A stretch of 64,000 nucleotides of DNA. It comes from Garcia nutans (lineage: Eukaryota; Streptophyta; Magnoliopsida; Malpighiales; Euphorbiaceae). The notes under the pieces are model-generated. The model had not been told where the DNA came from, did no database searches, and saw nothing but the letters and a program-made list of their open reading frames with translations. The stretch lies in the NCBI GenBank assembly GCA_947685225.1, contig CANTUV010000055.1, forward strand, positions 8,629,501 through 8,693,500, read 5' to 3'. Positions 47,220 to 58,481 of the stretch are shown here, one piece after another. The position numbers and the translations under genes were made by a program. How positions within the stretch are numbered: position 1 is the first letter of the stretch; each line of letters opens with the position of its first letter.

Positions 47220-47789
47220 GGAATTGCTTGAAAACCCATTTTACTTGACCTAAATTTTCTATTAATAACTATTTTTTTTATCAAACATTGGAATTTATAA
47301 TTAATAACACACAATTGTTTCCTAAAATTTTGATTTTTGAATGTTTTTCGATCGAACCAACTAGAAGTCAGATTGTACTTATTTGAAAATCTTTGATTTC
47401 AAATTTTTCGTAAAAGTATAACCATACTCTCTATGGTACAATTAGTATATTTCAAAATTTTATGACTGTTGTGCCTGAAACTAAAATTTTGTTTGGCCTC
47501 TATGTAGTCCGATCGGACTTTGTCTGTTTTTCAAATTTCACCACCGGACTCTTTGGAGTCTGACTGGACTTTTGCTCTAGATTAAAAAATTTTTAGTCAT
47601 TGGAACTCAATCAAAACGTGCAAATCTTGTCTCCAATAGCTATAAACGGCTAGTTTTCAACTAAAACACTATAAATACCCTCTAATATCAGTATTTACAT
47701 CTTTTTATCAAATCCTAAACACTTACACACTCATAACACTCAAATTCTCTTAAAATCACTTCTTTTCTTCATCTACTTTCTTATTCAAA
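47220..47789 (+). promoter_or_regulatory. SIRE-like pol-ORF3 spacer with LTR-type palindromes and a TATA box
   Basis: The perfect 12-bp palindrome GTCCGATCGGAC (47507-47518) and nearby accggactctttggagtc, tgactggac (47539-47575) are the motif type of the element's own LTR. A TATA box ctataaataccc (47669-47680) matches ctataaatacctc in the 3' LTR (50155). ORF3 begins about 110 bp downstream. This looks like an internal promoter for ORF3; the function is inferred. Confidence 0.5.
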
Positions 47790-49107
47790 ACTCAGTGGCT
47801 CCTAAAGAATATAAGAGAAAGGCTTCAAGAGATAAGAAAGGAAAGATAATTGTTTCCCCTTCTTAACAAGAAGAACCACAATATTAGATTTAAAGATGAT
47901 GAAGAGAGACAAAGGTATGGAATTCTAAAAGACAAAACCGTAGAACCAAACCATCTCTTCTCTACCCGCACTCTAGAATCCTTAGGAATTGAAAATGACA
48001 TTAAAGGTTGTCTTAGAAACTTAGGTTGGGAGAAGTTTATTTTCTTAAAATATGATGACCTTGGATGGGAGAGCTTGACAAAAGCGTTTCTCACTACTTT
48101 GGTTGCGAGCAAAAAGAGTACTAACCCCTTAGGCTATTATGGGATATCTTTTAGGTTATTCAATCAAGAATATAGCCTTATATTTGAGGATTTTTCATCA
48201 ATTTAGGGTTTCCAATTAGAAGGTATCACTCACATCACAAAGACTATCCTCATTCCTGAAGTACAATTGGAGTTTTGGAAAGAAATTTCCATAGAAACCT
48301 CAACAAATAATCTAATGCCAAAAACCTTAGGACCCTAACCTATTAGATGTTGTTTAGGATTATCACTTACACCATTAGTGCTAGGGGAGAAAGCAATGAG
48401 AAAGTTACCCAAAAGATACCCTCTTTCTTTTTTGCTTAATTAGAGGTCAACCAATCCAAACTAAAAAATTCCTCATTGATACATTCTTACACATTAGGAA
48501 AACCAAATCCGGTCTTATACTTCTTTCTTCCCAAATTACACAAATTGCAAAAAATGTTGGTGCACTTACACTAATAAACAAAGCAACTCTCTCCAATCCT
48601 CCTGATCCCACTAAAAAGTCCATAAACATAGGCTATCTCAAACAAGCTAAATTAATTAGGGATGATGATGGGATATATGTCTATCTCTTATGAGCACAAA
48701 GTTCTAGGGCTCAATAAAGAAAGAGACCAAGGATCGTAGAGGACGGTGAAGAGACTTTCCAAATGAAATTTCCTAGAACTTTAACTCTTAGATCTCAATC
48801 CTCCATCCCCCAACTTCTTCAAGAAATTCATGGTCAAGTAGGCTCTCAAGGAACAAGAATTGATATCTTTACCAACTAAATTTCTCATCTCCATCTTAAT
48901 ATTAAAACTATACAAGAAGCTTTGAGATTGCCAAAGTTCTTTGAAGATGAACCAAGCCTATCTCCCTCCATCCATGGTTCCTATCCTCAAGAAGAAGAAG
49001 GAGAAGCTGCTGCCTCTCAACTAAGCGAAATAGAGGAAGGGGAACATAGAGAAGAAGAAGGGGATGAAGAAGAAGTAGAGGATGAAGAAAGTGACAACAA
49101 TCTTTAG
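47790..49107 (+). pseudogene. SIRE-like ORF3 (post-pol), related to Athila ORF3, broken
   Basis: Basic N-terminus APKEYKRKASRDKKGK (start codon now GTG at about 47795). The core matches the Athila ORF3 proteins: RYGILKDKTVEPNHLF, GCLRNLGWEKFIFLKYDDLG, LTKAFLTTLVASK, GYYGISFRLFNQEYSLIFED (to 48206). After a stop and a frameshift come TKKFLIDTFLHIRKTKSGLI, AKNVGALTLINKATLSNPPD and DDDGIYVYLL (48460-48692). A coiled-coil-like stretch (LLQEIHGQVGSQGTRIDIF) precedes an acidic tail EEEGEAAASQLSEIEEGEHR ending at 49107. It has been called env-like in SIRE; no signal peptide or membrane segment is visible here, so that role is not supported by this copy. Confidence 0.7.
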
Positions 49108-49232
49108 GCATTAGTTCTTTATTTGTCATTTTTTTATACTTGTGTTTACCTATTTTTTAAAATTGTTTTGCTTTGAATGCTAATGAAATTAAATTTATTT
49201 TTCAATTAAAGTTTGATTCCTTTTTACTTTGT

Positions 49233-49410
49233 CAAAGGGGGAGAATTATCTTGAATTGAATTGAATAAATTAAAATTGGCATGGAAAATTAAAATTGACA
49301 TTAAAATAATAAACATCTATTAAGGGGGAGCAAATCTACATAAATTGCATTCATACAATCTTTGAACACTTTAAATTCAATTTAATTGCTAAAGTAAAAA
49401 AGCGGGAGAT
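49233..49410 (+). other. Three purine tracts before the 3' LTR
   Basis: aaagggggagaa (49233), taagggggagc (49319) and aaaaaagcgggagat (49396-49410) lie at ~80-bp spacing. Only the last adjoins the 3' LTR, and it carries a C inside its G-run. Confidence 0.7.
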
Positions 49411-50649
49411 TGTTAGCAGAACCCTTAGCACAATTATCCTATTTTTTATCTTAGGAAATCAAATTAAATTAAACTAACACTTGTATCAAGTTATATTTTA
49501 TAGGAAGTCATTTTTTTGAAGAAATCTTGATAAGTTTGATTGGACCACATAGAAGGCCGACAAGACCCTTGATATCCAAATGAGTAAAATTACACAGAAG
49601 GTTTCACGGTGGAGAGTACTCCTAAAATATCACTGTACCACCCTTAGTCCTCTCGAACCATGTACAAGTCCGATCGGAACATTGGCTACGAAAAGAGGTA
49701 ATTCACACGGAGAGTTTTACGGTCAAAAGTACTCTCATTTTCTCAGAGTACCAAAGAAGTCTGACCGGACCTTAAGGAATCCTGACAGAAACTTTGAAGC
49801 AAATTTTGTCCAAATCATCTAGTAGAGTTCCTGACCAAGGGTACGTCCAAAAATTGAAAGGACTAATAGTAGTCTGACTAGACTAGATGCAAGTCCGACC
49901 AGACTCGTTAAAAATAATTTAAATAAGAAGTCGTTTCATCTCCACTTAATAAGTGAAAGCTGCATGGACCAACTATTGGAAGAGCATTAATCAAAATTTT
50001 AAATATTTCAACTGAACCTCTAATATTCTAATCGGCATTCATTAATTCCGACCAAACTAAGGCTAGTTCGACCATAACTGGTAAACAAATTAGTGAAAGA
50101 CAAGAATCAAACATGTTGGAACCAACCTCAAACAGCTATTTCATGGCTTGAAGGCTATAAATACCTCAAGAAACTTTATTTTTATGGAACATATTGATTG
50201 TAATAGCCAAGTTTAATATTTTTCATTTCTTTGCATCAAAATTACATTTGTATTGATTGAGTATTGGGTGTGAGCATTAAACACCATCATAAGTTTGAGT
50301 GTGAGCTTGGAAACACTTAGGTTGTGAGAGTAAGCCTGGAAAAACTCTTGTAAGAGTTGTGAGGATTTATCTTAAACCATTGTACTTGTTTGGTGTGAGC
50401 TAGAAAAAACACCAAGTTAGAGTTAAGCTTGTAAAAACTCAAAGCTAGTGGAACCTTAACAAGTTGTTAAGGAAGTGGATGTAGGATAAGGTAAATCTGA
50501 ACCACTATAAATCTTTGGGTTCTTTATTCTCTTATCTTCTTAATCTTTTTTTATATCTTCTACATTTTTTATTTTTGAATTTTGAATTTCAAATCACTTT
50601 TCAAACCAACCAATTCATCCCCCCTCTTGGTTGCTATCTTGGGACAACA
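49411..50649 (+). repeat. 3' LTR of the SIRE-like element (1239 bp)
   Basis: Aligns end to end with 41227-42459. Palindrome-type copies lie at 49550-50090 (acaagtccgatcggaaca, gcaagtccgaccagact) and a TATA box ctataaatacc at 50155-50165. Confidence 0.9.
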
Positions 50650-51410
50650 ACTTCTCTTATTTTAACGGACTTGTTTCATTTTCAGCCTTTGAATTGGTAG
50701 AAGAGACCTCATTCTAGGCACACTCCTCCTTCATAACCAGTACCTCCTTTTTGTGCGGGGTCATCCTCTCAAGGCCCTATTATGATGCCCACACCTTTTG
50801 CTCATCCTAACCTAGGCATCTTTATGATAGGTCATCCTAGTTATTCCATTCCTCCTAAGGGGACACACTATGATCCCTCGGGTGCATCCAATATCATTAT
50901 CCTTCCTTCTATAGTTGGTTCCATCCCTTACACTCTTGAGGATGCTACCCATGTCAGTTGACTCTATTTCTATGTCCTTTTGGTTCTTGCTTTGTAGCTT
51001 CTGACTTTGCTTTTGCATTTGTAGGTTCTTTGGGTGAACTATGAAGATGTGGTCCGTCTCTTCTAGGCTACTCATGCTAAGCTTGCTTTTATGACCCTGC
51101 ACCTATTAGTTAGTTCATAAAAATATGTTCATACAACTTCATGTATGTGTCCCTATTTTCTAACTCTCTAACCCTTTACAAACTTATAGACTGAGCTATC
51201 TTCTGCTCTCAGTGAATCTTTTCACAAGGATTTCTATGTCTCAATGCTGCAGGATCAGTTGGAAATTGAGAAGAGAGGAGCTGCTTTACTGAGTAAGGAG
51301 TGTCGGCATCTAGAGTCTGAGTTGTAGGAGCTTTAAAATAAGAAAGAGGTTCCATCCCATCTTCCTCTTATATTTGAGAGGGGAAAACCTAGCCATAGTG
51401 GTTAAGGCTT
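50650..51410 (+). pseudogene. PMD gene, 3' part beyond the copia insertion
   Basis: After the insertion a Pro/Ser-rich frame continues (FAHPNLGIFMIGHPSYSIPP, then SGASNIIILPSIVGSIPYTL; 50790-50960), the low-complexity tail usual in PMD proteins. After a possible intron (tttacaaacttatag at 51174-51188), a coiled-coil segment reads SALSESFHKDFYVSMLQDQL, EIEKRGAALLSKECRHLESE (51200-51327). Stops at 50699 and 51327 show decay. The link to the 5' part rests on position, strand and the 4/5 target duplication. Confidence 0.5.
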
Positions 51411-52189
51411 ATGATAGATTTCTTGATGTATCAAAAAATGTATTGGGACGTGAAAGCTTGACGGTGTTTGTGGAATTGGTTGTCTTTTTTTGTTAATGTA
51501 TGGCTTTATTATGAGGTTATCCTATTTTTTTTATCTGCTACTTTTCTTCTCTTTTCCTGATATGCATTTATAGTTTCACTAGTTTAAGTGATGGGCATGC
51601 TGGATGTAATGGAGGCCCCATTTGTGTTTGTGAACAAGTCATTGTGCATTTGCCACTCAGCCTCTCCTTCTCTGGTTGTGGCAGCGCTATCATTTCCTAT
51701 GGCATGCCCATTACTGAGTTCATCTTTTTTTCCATTTAACATTTGTAGTTACAAGGATCGGCGTGACTCTTCATTCCCCCCCCCCCCCCCCCGACGTGCT
51801 CTCAGTGCGTGTAGCTCTTCATGTTTGGTGTTATAGTTCTAGACCATCATGAGAGCTCAATTGTGAGGTAAGATGGATAAGTTATCCAAAGTGCTCGGTA
51901 TGGGGGCACAATATCAGAGGGGTAGCACCATTAGTCCCTCCCTAGTGTCCTGCCATATATATTTATTACGTCAGTTCAACTTTGTATATTGGCTTTCTGA
52001 TGGGGCCTTTCTTCCTTTTCTTATTATATAGTATGTACATGTGCATTTATATGGAGTTACAAAGTTGAGGAAGGAAAAATTGTAGTTACAAGTACAAAAG
52101 AGAACCTTTGATTTTTAAGGCAAGCTATTGATAATATAGCCTTAGGTTACTGGCATTCCATGTCCTTGGAATCTCTCATTTGTCAATTG
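51411..52189. other. Unclassified DNA with a C homopolymer
   Basis: A C run at about 51777-51792 interrupts otherwise average DNA. Parts on the minus strand (gagtatataaac at 52205) could be more of the Tat-like fragment. No gene is recognised. Confidence 0.35.
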
Positions 52190-53785
52190 TCTAGAGTTTA
52201 TATACTCATCATACCTCGCCTATATGATATGGTCCTTCCTAGTTCACAGTGAGCTTCCCAAGTATGGCTATCCCATAAGTAGTGATGACTCTTCTTAGCA
52301 TCAGCTGGCCCTTCTTGAACTATTTATGGTGTACCCTCTTATTGTGAAAGGTGGTAATCCACGCCTTGTAAGCCTCTGCTCTTATACAACTTGCTCTTTT
52401 TTAAACTCTAGCATGTCAAGGTTGTAACTGGTGTTGGGCTCTTGCTCACTTGGCTTGAGGGGAGTCCCTTAAGAGTTGATAGAATGGCAAGCACCATCGA
52501 GCTTAGTAAGAACTGAACTGACCTAGAGCTGTGATTCTGCCATTGAGCCTATGTACTTACTTGACATTCTTTAGGGGTTCCATAACCATGACTGCCTTAA
52601 TCTTCTCAGGTTAGCCTCAATTCCCCTTATAGATATCATGAAACCTAGGAATTTCCTATATTGAACTCCAAAAGAACATTTTTCTGGATTGGGCTTCATT
52701 CCACATCCTTGGAGTATCTCAAAGACCTCGACCAAATCCCTAGGGTGGTCTATCATTGTTTTAGATTTTATGATCATATCATCTCCATATACCTCCATAG
52801 TACATCCAATATGCTATTAAAAGAGCTTGTTGATGAGCTTTTGGTATGTGGCCCCATTGTTCTTCAAGCCAAACAATATTACCTTATAGCAATAGGTCCC
52901 TTTACTAGTGATAAAGGAGGTCTTCTCTTAATCCTCAGTCTTCAAGGGGATCTGATGGTAGCCAGAGGGTGCATTGATGAAACTGTACTATTTGTAGCTT
53001 GCTGTGGAGTTTACCAAGTGGTTGATATGGGAAAGTGGGTAGGATAATTTTGGGTAGGCCTTATTGAGATTTGTAAAGTCTACACACATCCTCCACTTTC
53101 GGCTGGGCTTTTTTACTAGAACCACATTGAAGAACCAATCTTGAAATAGGACCTCCCTTATGAAGCCCGCATGCAAGAGCTTTTCAACTTCTAGGTTTGC
53201 TGCAACTCGTTTCTTTGGCCCATGGTTTCTTTTCTTTTAAATTACCGAGGGTGCTTGGGGGTCTCCATGGAGCTCATGCATCAAGAGCTCTGGTGGAATC
53301 CCTTTCACATCATTTGAAGTCTAGGCAAAAACATCCTGTACTATTAAAGGACTTTTGTCAAGGCTTGCTCTTTCTCGGGGCTGTTAGAACTTGTAATCTC
53401 TAATTTTTTTACCTTTCCCCACCTGTATGTCCTTTAACACTTCGGCTGGCTCAGCTCAGACCTATTGGTTGCTGGGAAGGTCTAGAGAATCTAGTGGCAA
53501 TACCAAGTTGGCATCCTTCAAGAGGATTGCATAGTACTCTCGAGCTGCCTGTTGGCTACCTTTTAGACTACCACTCTGTCATGTATCAGAACCTTTATTG
53601 TCAAAATTTTTATAGAAATATATGCATCCACCCCTGTTAGAAGAGGTCAACTAAATATGGAATTGTAGACAAAGTGCATGTCTACTATCATGAAGTAAGC
53701 ACAGCAATCCCGTACCACAGGCCCATCCCTCAACTGCACCTCTAGCATTGCTGAGCCAAGCATTGGGACTCCATGCCCTGAAAGA
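52190..53785 (-). pseudogene. Tat/Ogre-lineage Ty3 pol fragment: protease, RT, integrase C-terminus; middle deleted
   Basis: Reading leftward: protease-like HGVPMLGSAMLEVQLRDGPV (53775) and YFMIVDMHFVYNSIF-stop-PLL; linker QQAARE; RT with MHAGFIREVLFQDWFFNVVL (53176), KWRMCVDFTNLNKAYPKLSY, INAPSGYHQIPL, YGDDMIIKS (catalytic DD present, 52790), NPEKCSFGVQYRKFLGFMIS; KVHRLNGRITALGQ (~52555). Then AYKAWITTFHNKRVHHK-stop-FKKGQLMLRRV and GKLTVN-stop-EGPYHIGEV (52380-52225) belong to the integrase C-terminus. RNase H and the integrase core are missing. The right end is cut by the LTR of Athila-2 at 53786. Confidence 0.78.
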
Positions 53786-55440
53786 TGTTTTATTAGTTTT
53801 TGTCATAGAATTGTGTCTTATTTATTATGATGAATATTGTTTTCTTTAGGTATTTTGGTAGTTCTAATATGTTTATTTAATGTTTTCAGCAATTTTAGTA
53901 GTTTTAATTTATTTCAGTGTTTATGTTGTTTTTGTTCTAGTTTTTAGTGTGGTGTTTATGTGATGTTGGTTAATGTTTATTTGATTCTTGTTTAAAGTTT
54001 GTTTAAGTGTTTGTTTTAGGTTATTATGCAAATTGTTTCCTTGGAAGAAAGAGTAGCATGAAGCAGAGGGCAAAACCAAGGAACCAAGAGAGAAGGAAAA
54101 ATTTGGGCAGTAACTGACACACTCAGAGGACACGACCAAGCCACTGGCCGTGTCACATGACACGGCCATGAGTTTGGCTATGTCACACACATAGCCAAGG
54201 AAGAAGACAAAAAAAAAAGAAGAGCAAAGAACAAAGAGGTTAGTAGGTGACACACTCAGGGGACACGGCCAAGTCACTAGCCGTGTCCCTTTAAATACAT
54301 CAAACACGGCCAAGCTCAGCCAAGCTTGGCCGTGTCACACTCAACTCCAAGGAAGAAAAGATGAAAATCACACAAAAGCGGACACATTCAGGTGACACGA
54401 CCAGTGGAGCTTGGCCGTGTCACTCCATGGACTAAAGGAAGACAGGAAACACGGATTTTTGGAGCGAGGTTTCGTATAAATAAGAGAATTAGGGTTTTAT
54501 TTTAGGAGTTCTTGATCAGCCGTCAGAGAATTAACTTAGGGTTTTCCATTTTATTTTCTTAGAGATTATTGATTACACTTTGATTCAAACTGATTAGATT
54601 AAATTTGTTCTAGCCATTGCAACATTCTTCTAGCAAGATCTGAACAAGAGATTCTTCAGAAGCTTAAGGGAATTTGTAATTTGGTTTTGTTCTCAAACTT
54701 TATCTCTTAATTTCATTGGAATTGTATTTATGAATTCTATTATGTCTAAATTGATTTCTTTGAATTTTAATGAGATGAATATGTTTGATAGCATTATTAT
54801 GACTAATTTGATCCAGTCTAGGGTTTGTATGGATCTACTATGATTGTATGAATTGGTTATTGTTTTTAACTGAATTATTTCTTTCGCCTTAATTGAATGG
54901 ATTAATGTTAATATATGATTGATTGGCCACCAATTATGTGTTTGAGGTATTAGATGAAGGATTGAGAGATGAAGTCTAATGCTGGAACAATTCAATTAGG
55001 GACTTAGGTGAATTAGAGATATAACCTAAGAAAAGGATAATTTCAATTGTAACATGATTATTTGAGAGAGGTTTGAATGCGAGAGCTTATTTCCTTGATT
55101 CAATTAATTAAGTGGCTTGAAATCTATCTTTGAAATTAAATTGGTTAAGAGGAATAACCGTTCATACATATAAGTTAGTAGAGAAGTGCAAACCCTAGAC
55201 CTTTCTATTAAGTGAATTAATATATCATCACAGTTTACTTTTATTGTTTTAAACTCCAATTGATCTGTCTTCATTAGTTGTTAGCAATTTAAATTTATTG
55301 ATAATTTATTATTTATAATCTGATAATCAATTAGCTTATCTAGCTTCCTTGTGAGACGACCTTGAGGTGTTCACCAAGATACTACAGCAACCTCGTATAC
55401 TTGCGAGTGTGGTTCTAGTAGTGTTAATTAGAGAGCAACA
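53786..55440 (+). repeat. 5' LTR of Athila-2 (about 1655 bp)
   Basis: The end gagagcaaca (55440) is fixed by the primer site. The start tgttttattagtttttg (53786) is placed where the Tat-like protease homology stops. A palindromic cassette is at 54112-54425 and a TATA box tataaataag at 54475-54484. Without the 3' LTR the start is probable, not proven. Confidence 0.75.
54112..54425. repeat. Palindromic cassette in the Athila-2 LTR (GACACGGCC...GGCCGTGTC type)
   Basis: Arms acacggcc and ggccgtgt surround short spacers such as aagccact or aagctcagccaagctt. Copies occur at about 54136, 54166, 54262, 54304 and 54392. It ends 50 bp before the TATA box. Part of it (54264-54336) recurs at 61375-61447. 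Confidence 0.85.
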
Positions 55441-55446
55441 AGTTTT

Positions 55447-55464
55447 TGGCGCCGTTGCCGGGGA
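55447..55464 (+). other. Primer binding site, tRNA-Asp
   Basis: TGGCGCCGTTGCCGGGGA is complementary to the last 18 bases of plant tRNA-Asp(GUC) including CCA. It lies six bases after the LTR, the Athila signature. Confidence 0.92.
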
Positions 55465-55580
55465 AGCTGATTGGCGTAATTGTTTATTAGGCATAAATAT
55501 TTTAGATTATTTTTCATTGTTTACTTTTGATTTTATTTGTCTTTGTTTTTAATAATTCCCTTTTTCCAGAAATTTTATTT

Positions 55581-56702
55581 ATGCAAGGCAGGAGATCACT
55601 CGGAGGAGAGCTATAACCAGTTATTCCAGAAATTCAGAGAGTGAAAAGGAGGAGAGAAGAGTTTGAACTGTACTCCGGATTTGATACAGAGGAGGACACT
55701 TCTGATTTTGAGTCGGATACTGCACAATCTACCAATATGGGTGAAGAAAGGCAAAGAACTATGAGGGATTTTGCTAGACCTGTCATTGGAACTTCCACAT
55801 CTTGTATAAGATTGACGGATGCAGTAAGAAATTATGAGTTGAAGAACATCCATTACAACATGCTGCCATCATTCTATGGAGTTCCAAATGAAGATCCTTT
55901 GAACTTTATTCGGGATTTCTATTCCACCCTCAACACTTTTCCATTGGGAGGACTAACAGAGGACCAGTTGAGGATGAGATGCTTTCCATATACATTGAAT
56001 GATAGGGAAAAGAGCTGGCTTATGATGTTGCCTGAAAACTCTTTGACAACTTGGGAGCAAGTTTATAACAAATTTATGGGCAAGTTTTACTCACATCAGA
56101 AGACAGCTGAATTGAGAGGGAAAATAGCTACATTCTCTCAATTTGAAGGAGAGCCATTTCATGAGGCTTGGGACAGGTTTAAAATGTTATTGATTCAGTG
56201 TCCACACCATCACTACCCACTTCAACTTCTGAATCAGTTTTTCTACGATGGTCTAACCCAGCAATTTCAGAACACTATTGATAGCGCAGTTGGGGGAGCT
56301 ATGGGAGAAAAGAAAGCTGATGAAACTTATGAAATTTTTGAAATGTTGGAAGCTAATTCTCAACAGAAAAGTGTAAGAGGAAGAAGTAAAGGGGTGAACC
56401 AATTGGAAGCCAATAGTGAGATGGTCAATCAGATAGCTGAATTGACAAGGCAAGTGCATATGTTGAACATGAAGAACAATACTTCTTCATCCACTCAAGA
56501 AGTGTGTGGAATTTATGGGACTTTCGGGCATGGAGCAAATATATGCCCCTCCGCATATGAATCTTATGGAAATGAAGCTGAGCAAGTCAATGCTATGGGG
56601 GGATATCAACCAAGGGCCCGAAATGATCCTTACTCAAACACTTACAATCCTGGGTGGCGGAATCATCCAAATTTTTCCTGGGCAACAAATAATTCTCAAT
56701 AG
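55581..56702 (+). pseudogene. Athila-2 gag, nearly intact
   Basis: ATG at 55581 (MQGRRSLGGEL), with a TAA at 55614-55616 in the same frame, then open from 55617 to 56702. Charged N-terminus KRRREEFELYSGFDTEEDTS; capsid-like region with NIHYNMLPSFYGVPNEDPLN, EKSWLMMLPENSLTTWEQVY, FSQFEGEPFHEAWDRFKMLL and CPHHHYPLQLLNQFFYDGLT, the classic Ty3 gag signature. The knuckle CGIYGTFGHGANIC (56505-56546) has Cys2 as Tyr. The C-terminus RNDPYSNTYNPGWRNHPNFS leads into pol. Length fits Athila gag. The TAG at 56700 replaces a likely Gln codon. Confidence 0.85.
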
Positions 56703-58481
56703 CCTTTCCATTTGCTCTAGAGACAAAACCAACCACAGGGTTAATCTTCAAATCAAGGGCAGCCTAAGAGAGAGAGTTTGGAGGATAGTTTACAGGCCTT
56801 CATCCAAGTCAGTGTTAAGAATCAAGAGATGACTAACAAAAGGCTGGATTCATTAGAAGCATCTTTTAAGAAAGTGGAGACTCAAGTGGGACAACTTGCA
56901 CAACAGATGCAGATTCAACAAAAAGGGAAATTTCCGAGTCAACCTGAGCAGGTGCAATCAGTGACTGTGCTTAGAAGTGGCAAGGTAATTAACAATAATG
57001 TTGAAAATAATTCTGTGAATGCAGGTGATCAAGAGAATAAAAAGGAAGGAGAACCAGAGAATGAAGGTGTTGTAGAAAGATCAATGGAGAAATCCCCTTC
57101 AGCATATTTACACAAGGCAAGTAATCCTTACCGGCCGCCTATACCATTCCCCAGCAGGTTGAAGAATGATAAACAAGATATGCAATTTTCAGACATCTTC
57201 AACATGCTGTCCAAGGTAAGTATTAACTTACCCTTACTTGAAGCAATAAAGAACATGCCGGCTTATGCCAAATTCTTCAAGGAACTGAACACCAAGAAAA
57301 AGAGGTATGAGCCAAATGAAAAGGTGATAGTGTCAGAGGTAGCTAGTGCTGTTTTGCAGCATAAACTACCTCCGAAACTAAAGGATCCTAGTAGTTTCAT
57401 AATTAAAATTACTATGGGTAATGGAAAGGGGATTGAGGGCATGTGTGATTTAGGGGCCAGTGTAAATTTGATGCCTTATTCTGTGTATCTTGAATTAGAA
57501 CTTGGGAAACTTAAACCTACCAAATTTGTGTTACAATTAGCTGACAGATCTCTTAGATTCCCGAAAGGGGTTATAGAAGATGTGTTAGTAAAGGTTGGTG
57601 GGTTGATAGTGCCTGTGGATTTTATAGTTCTTGACATGGAAGGAAGTAACCCTACACCATCCGCACACACTATTCTGCTGGGTAGGCCTTTTATGGCTAC
57701 TACCAACACCTTGATAGATGTTAAAAATGGTAAATTGTCAATGAATGTCTTAGGACAAACGGTTGAATTTTCTATTTTTAACACTTCTCCCATTCTTACA
57801 ACTGCATTATATGAGGATTGCTCTTTAATTGATTGTATTGATGCAGTTGTTTCAGATGTTTTCTTGCAGACGGGTTCCTCGGATAAATTGGAGCTGGCAC
57901 TGACCTTAGATGGTAGTTTAGATATTTTTTATTCAGAAATAGCCAGTTGCCTTGAGACATTAGAGAGTGCTGAAATAGAGAAACTTAAGGAGGACCCAGT
58001 ATTTGAACTTCCCTCCATCCAGAAGGAAGAGAAGAATCCTTCACTTGAGTTAAAGCTGAAAGAGTTACCTAAAAATCTGAAATATGTGTTTTTAGGAGAT
58101 CATAAGACCTTACCTGTGATAATATCTAGTGAACTTAGTGAAGGGGAGGAGATGAGGTTGGTGAGTGAGCTTAAAATATTGAAAAGAGTAATAGGATGGG
58201 GATTGAGTGACATCAAAGGTATTAGCCCTTCAATGTGCATGCATAGAATCACCTTAGAAGAAGGAGTTAAACCTGTGAGGGAGACCCAAAGGCGTCTTAA
58301 CCCAAACATGAGTGAAGTGGTTAAGAAGGAAGTGCTCAAATTGCTTGATGAAGGAGTGATATATCCAATAGCTAATAGTGAGTGGGTGAGCCCAGTACAT
58401 GTAGTGCCTAAGAAATCTGGAATCACTGTGGTGAAAAATGAAAATAATGAATTGGTTCCTACTAGGACTACTACGGGGTGA
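56703..58481 (+). pseudogene. Athila-2 gag-pol linker, protease and RT N-terminus
   Basis: Two more stops (56718 and 56742) fall before the open frame from 56745. A coiled coil, LDSLEASFKKVETQVGQLAQ, lies at about 56845. Protease: PLLEAIKNMPAYAKFFKELN, then active site MCDLGASVNLMPYSVYLEL (57441), KGVIEDVLVKVGGLIVPVDF and ILLGRPFMATTNTLIDVKNG. DIKGISPSMCMHRITLEEGV (58210) and LLDEGVIYPIANSEWVSPVH (58342) begin RT. The frame ends at TGA 58479-58481, where the family has Trp. Copy 1 has the same TGA. Confidence 0.88.

Larger units (their letters stand above)
41227..50649 (+). mobile_element. SIRE-like Ty1/copia retrotransposon, complete structure, degraded
   Basis: Both LTRs start tgttagcaraaccctta and end ttgctatct(t)ggacaaca. 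They are followed or preceded by a Met-initiator primer site (42462) and purine tracts (49233-49410). Gene order is gag, protease, integrase, RT, RNase H, as in copia, plus a post-pol ORF3, the hallmark of the SIRE lineage. Flanks actta (41222-41226) and acttc (50650-50654) give a 4/5 target duplication. It sits inside the PMD gene. The two LTRs differ at many sites, so the insertion is not recent. Confidence 0.9.

Noticed and set aside
51777..51792. C homopolymer as a functional element
   Set aside because: Such runs are prone to sequencing error, and nothing around it suggests a role.
55447..55464. tRNA-like sequence
   Set aside because: Only the 18 bases complementary to a tRNA 3' end are present; it is a primer binding site, not a tRNA gene.
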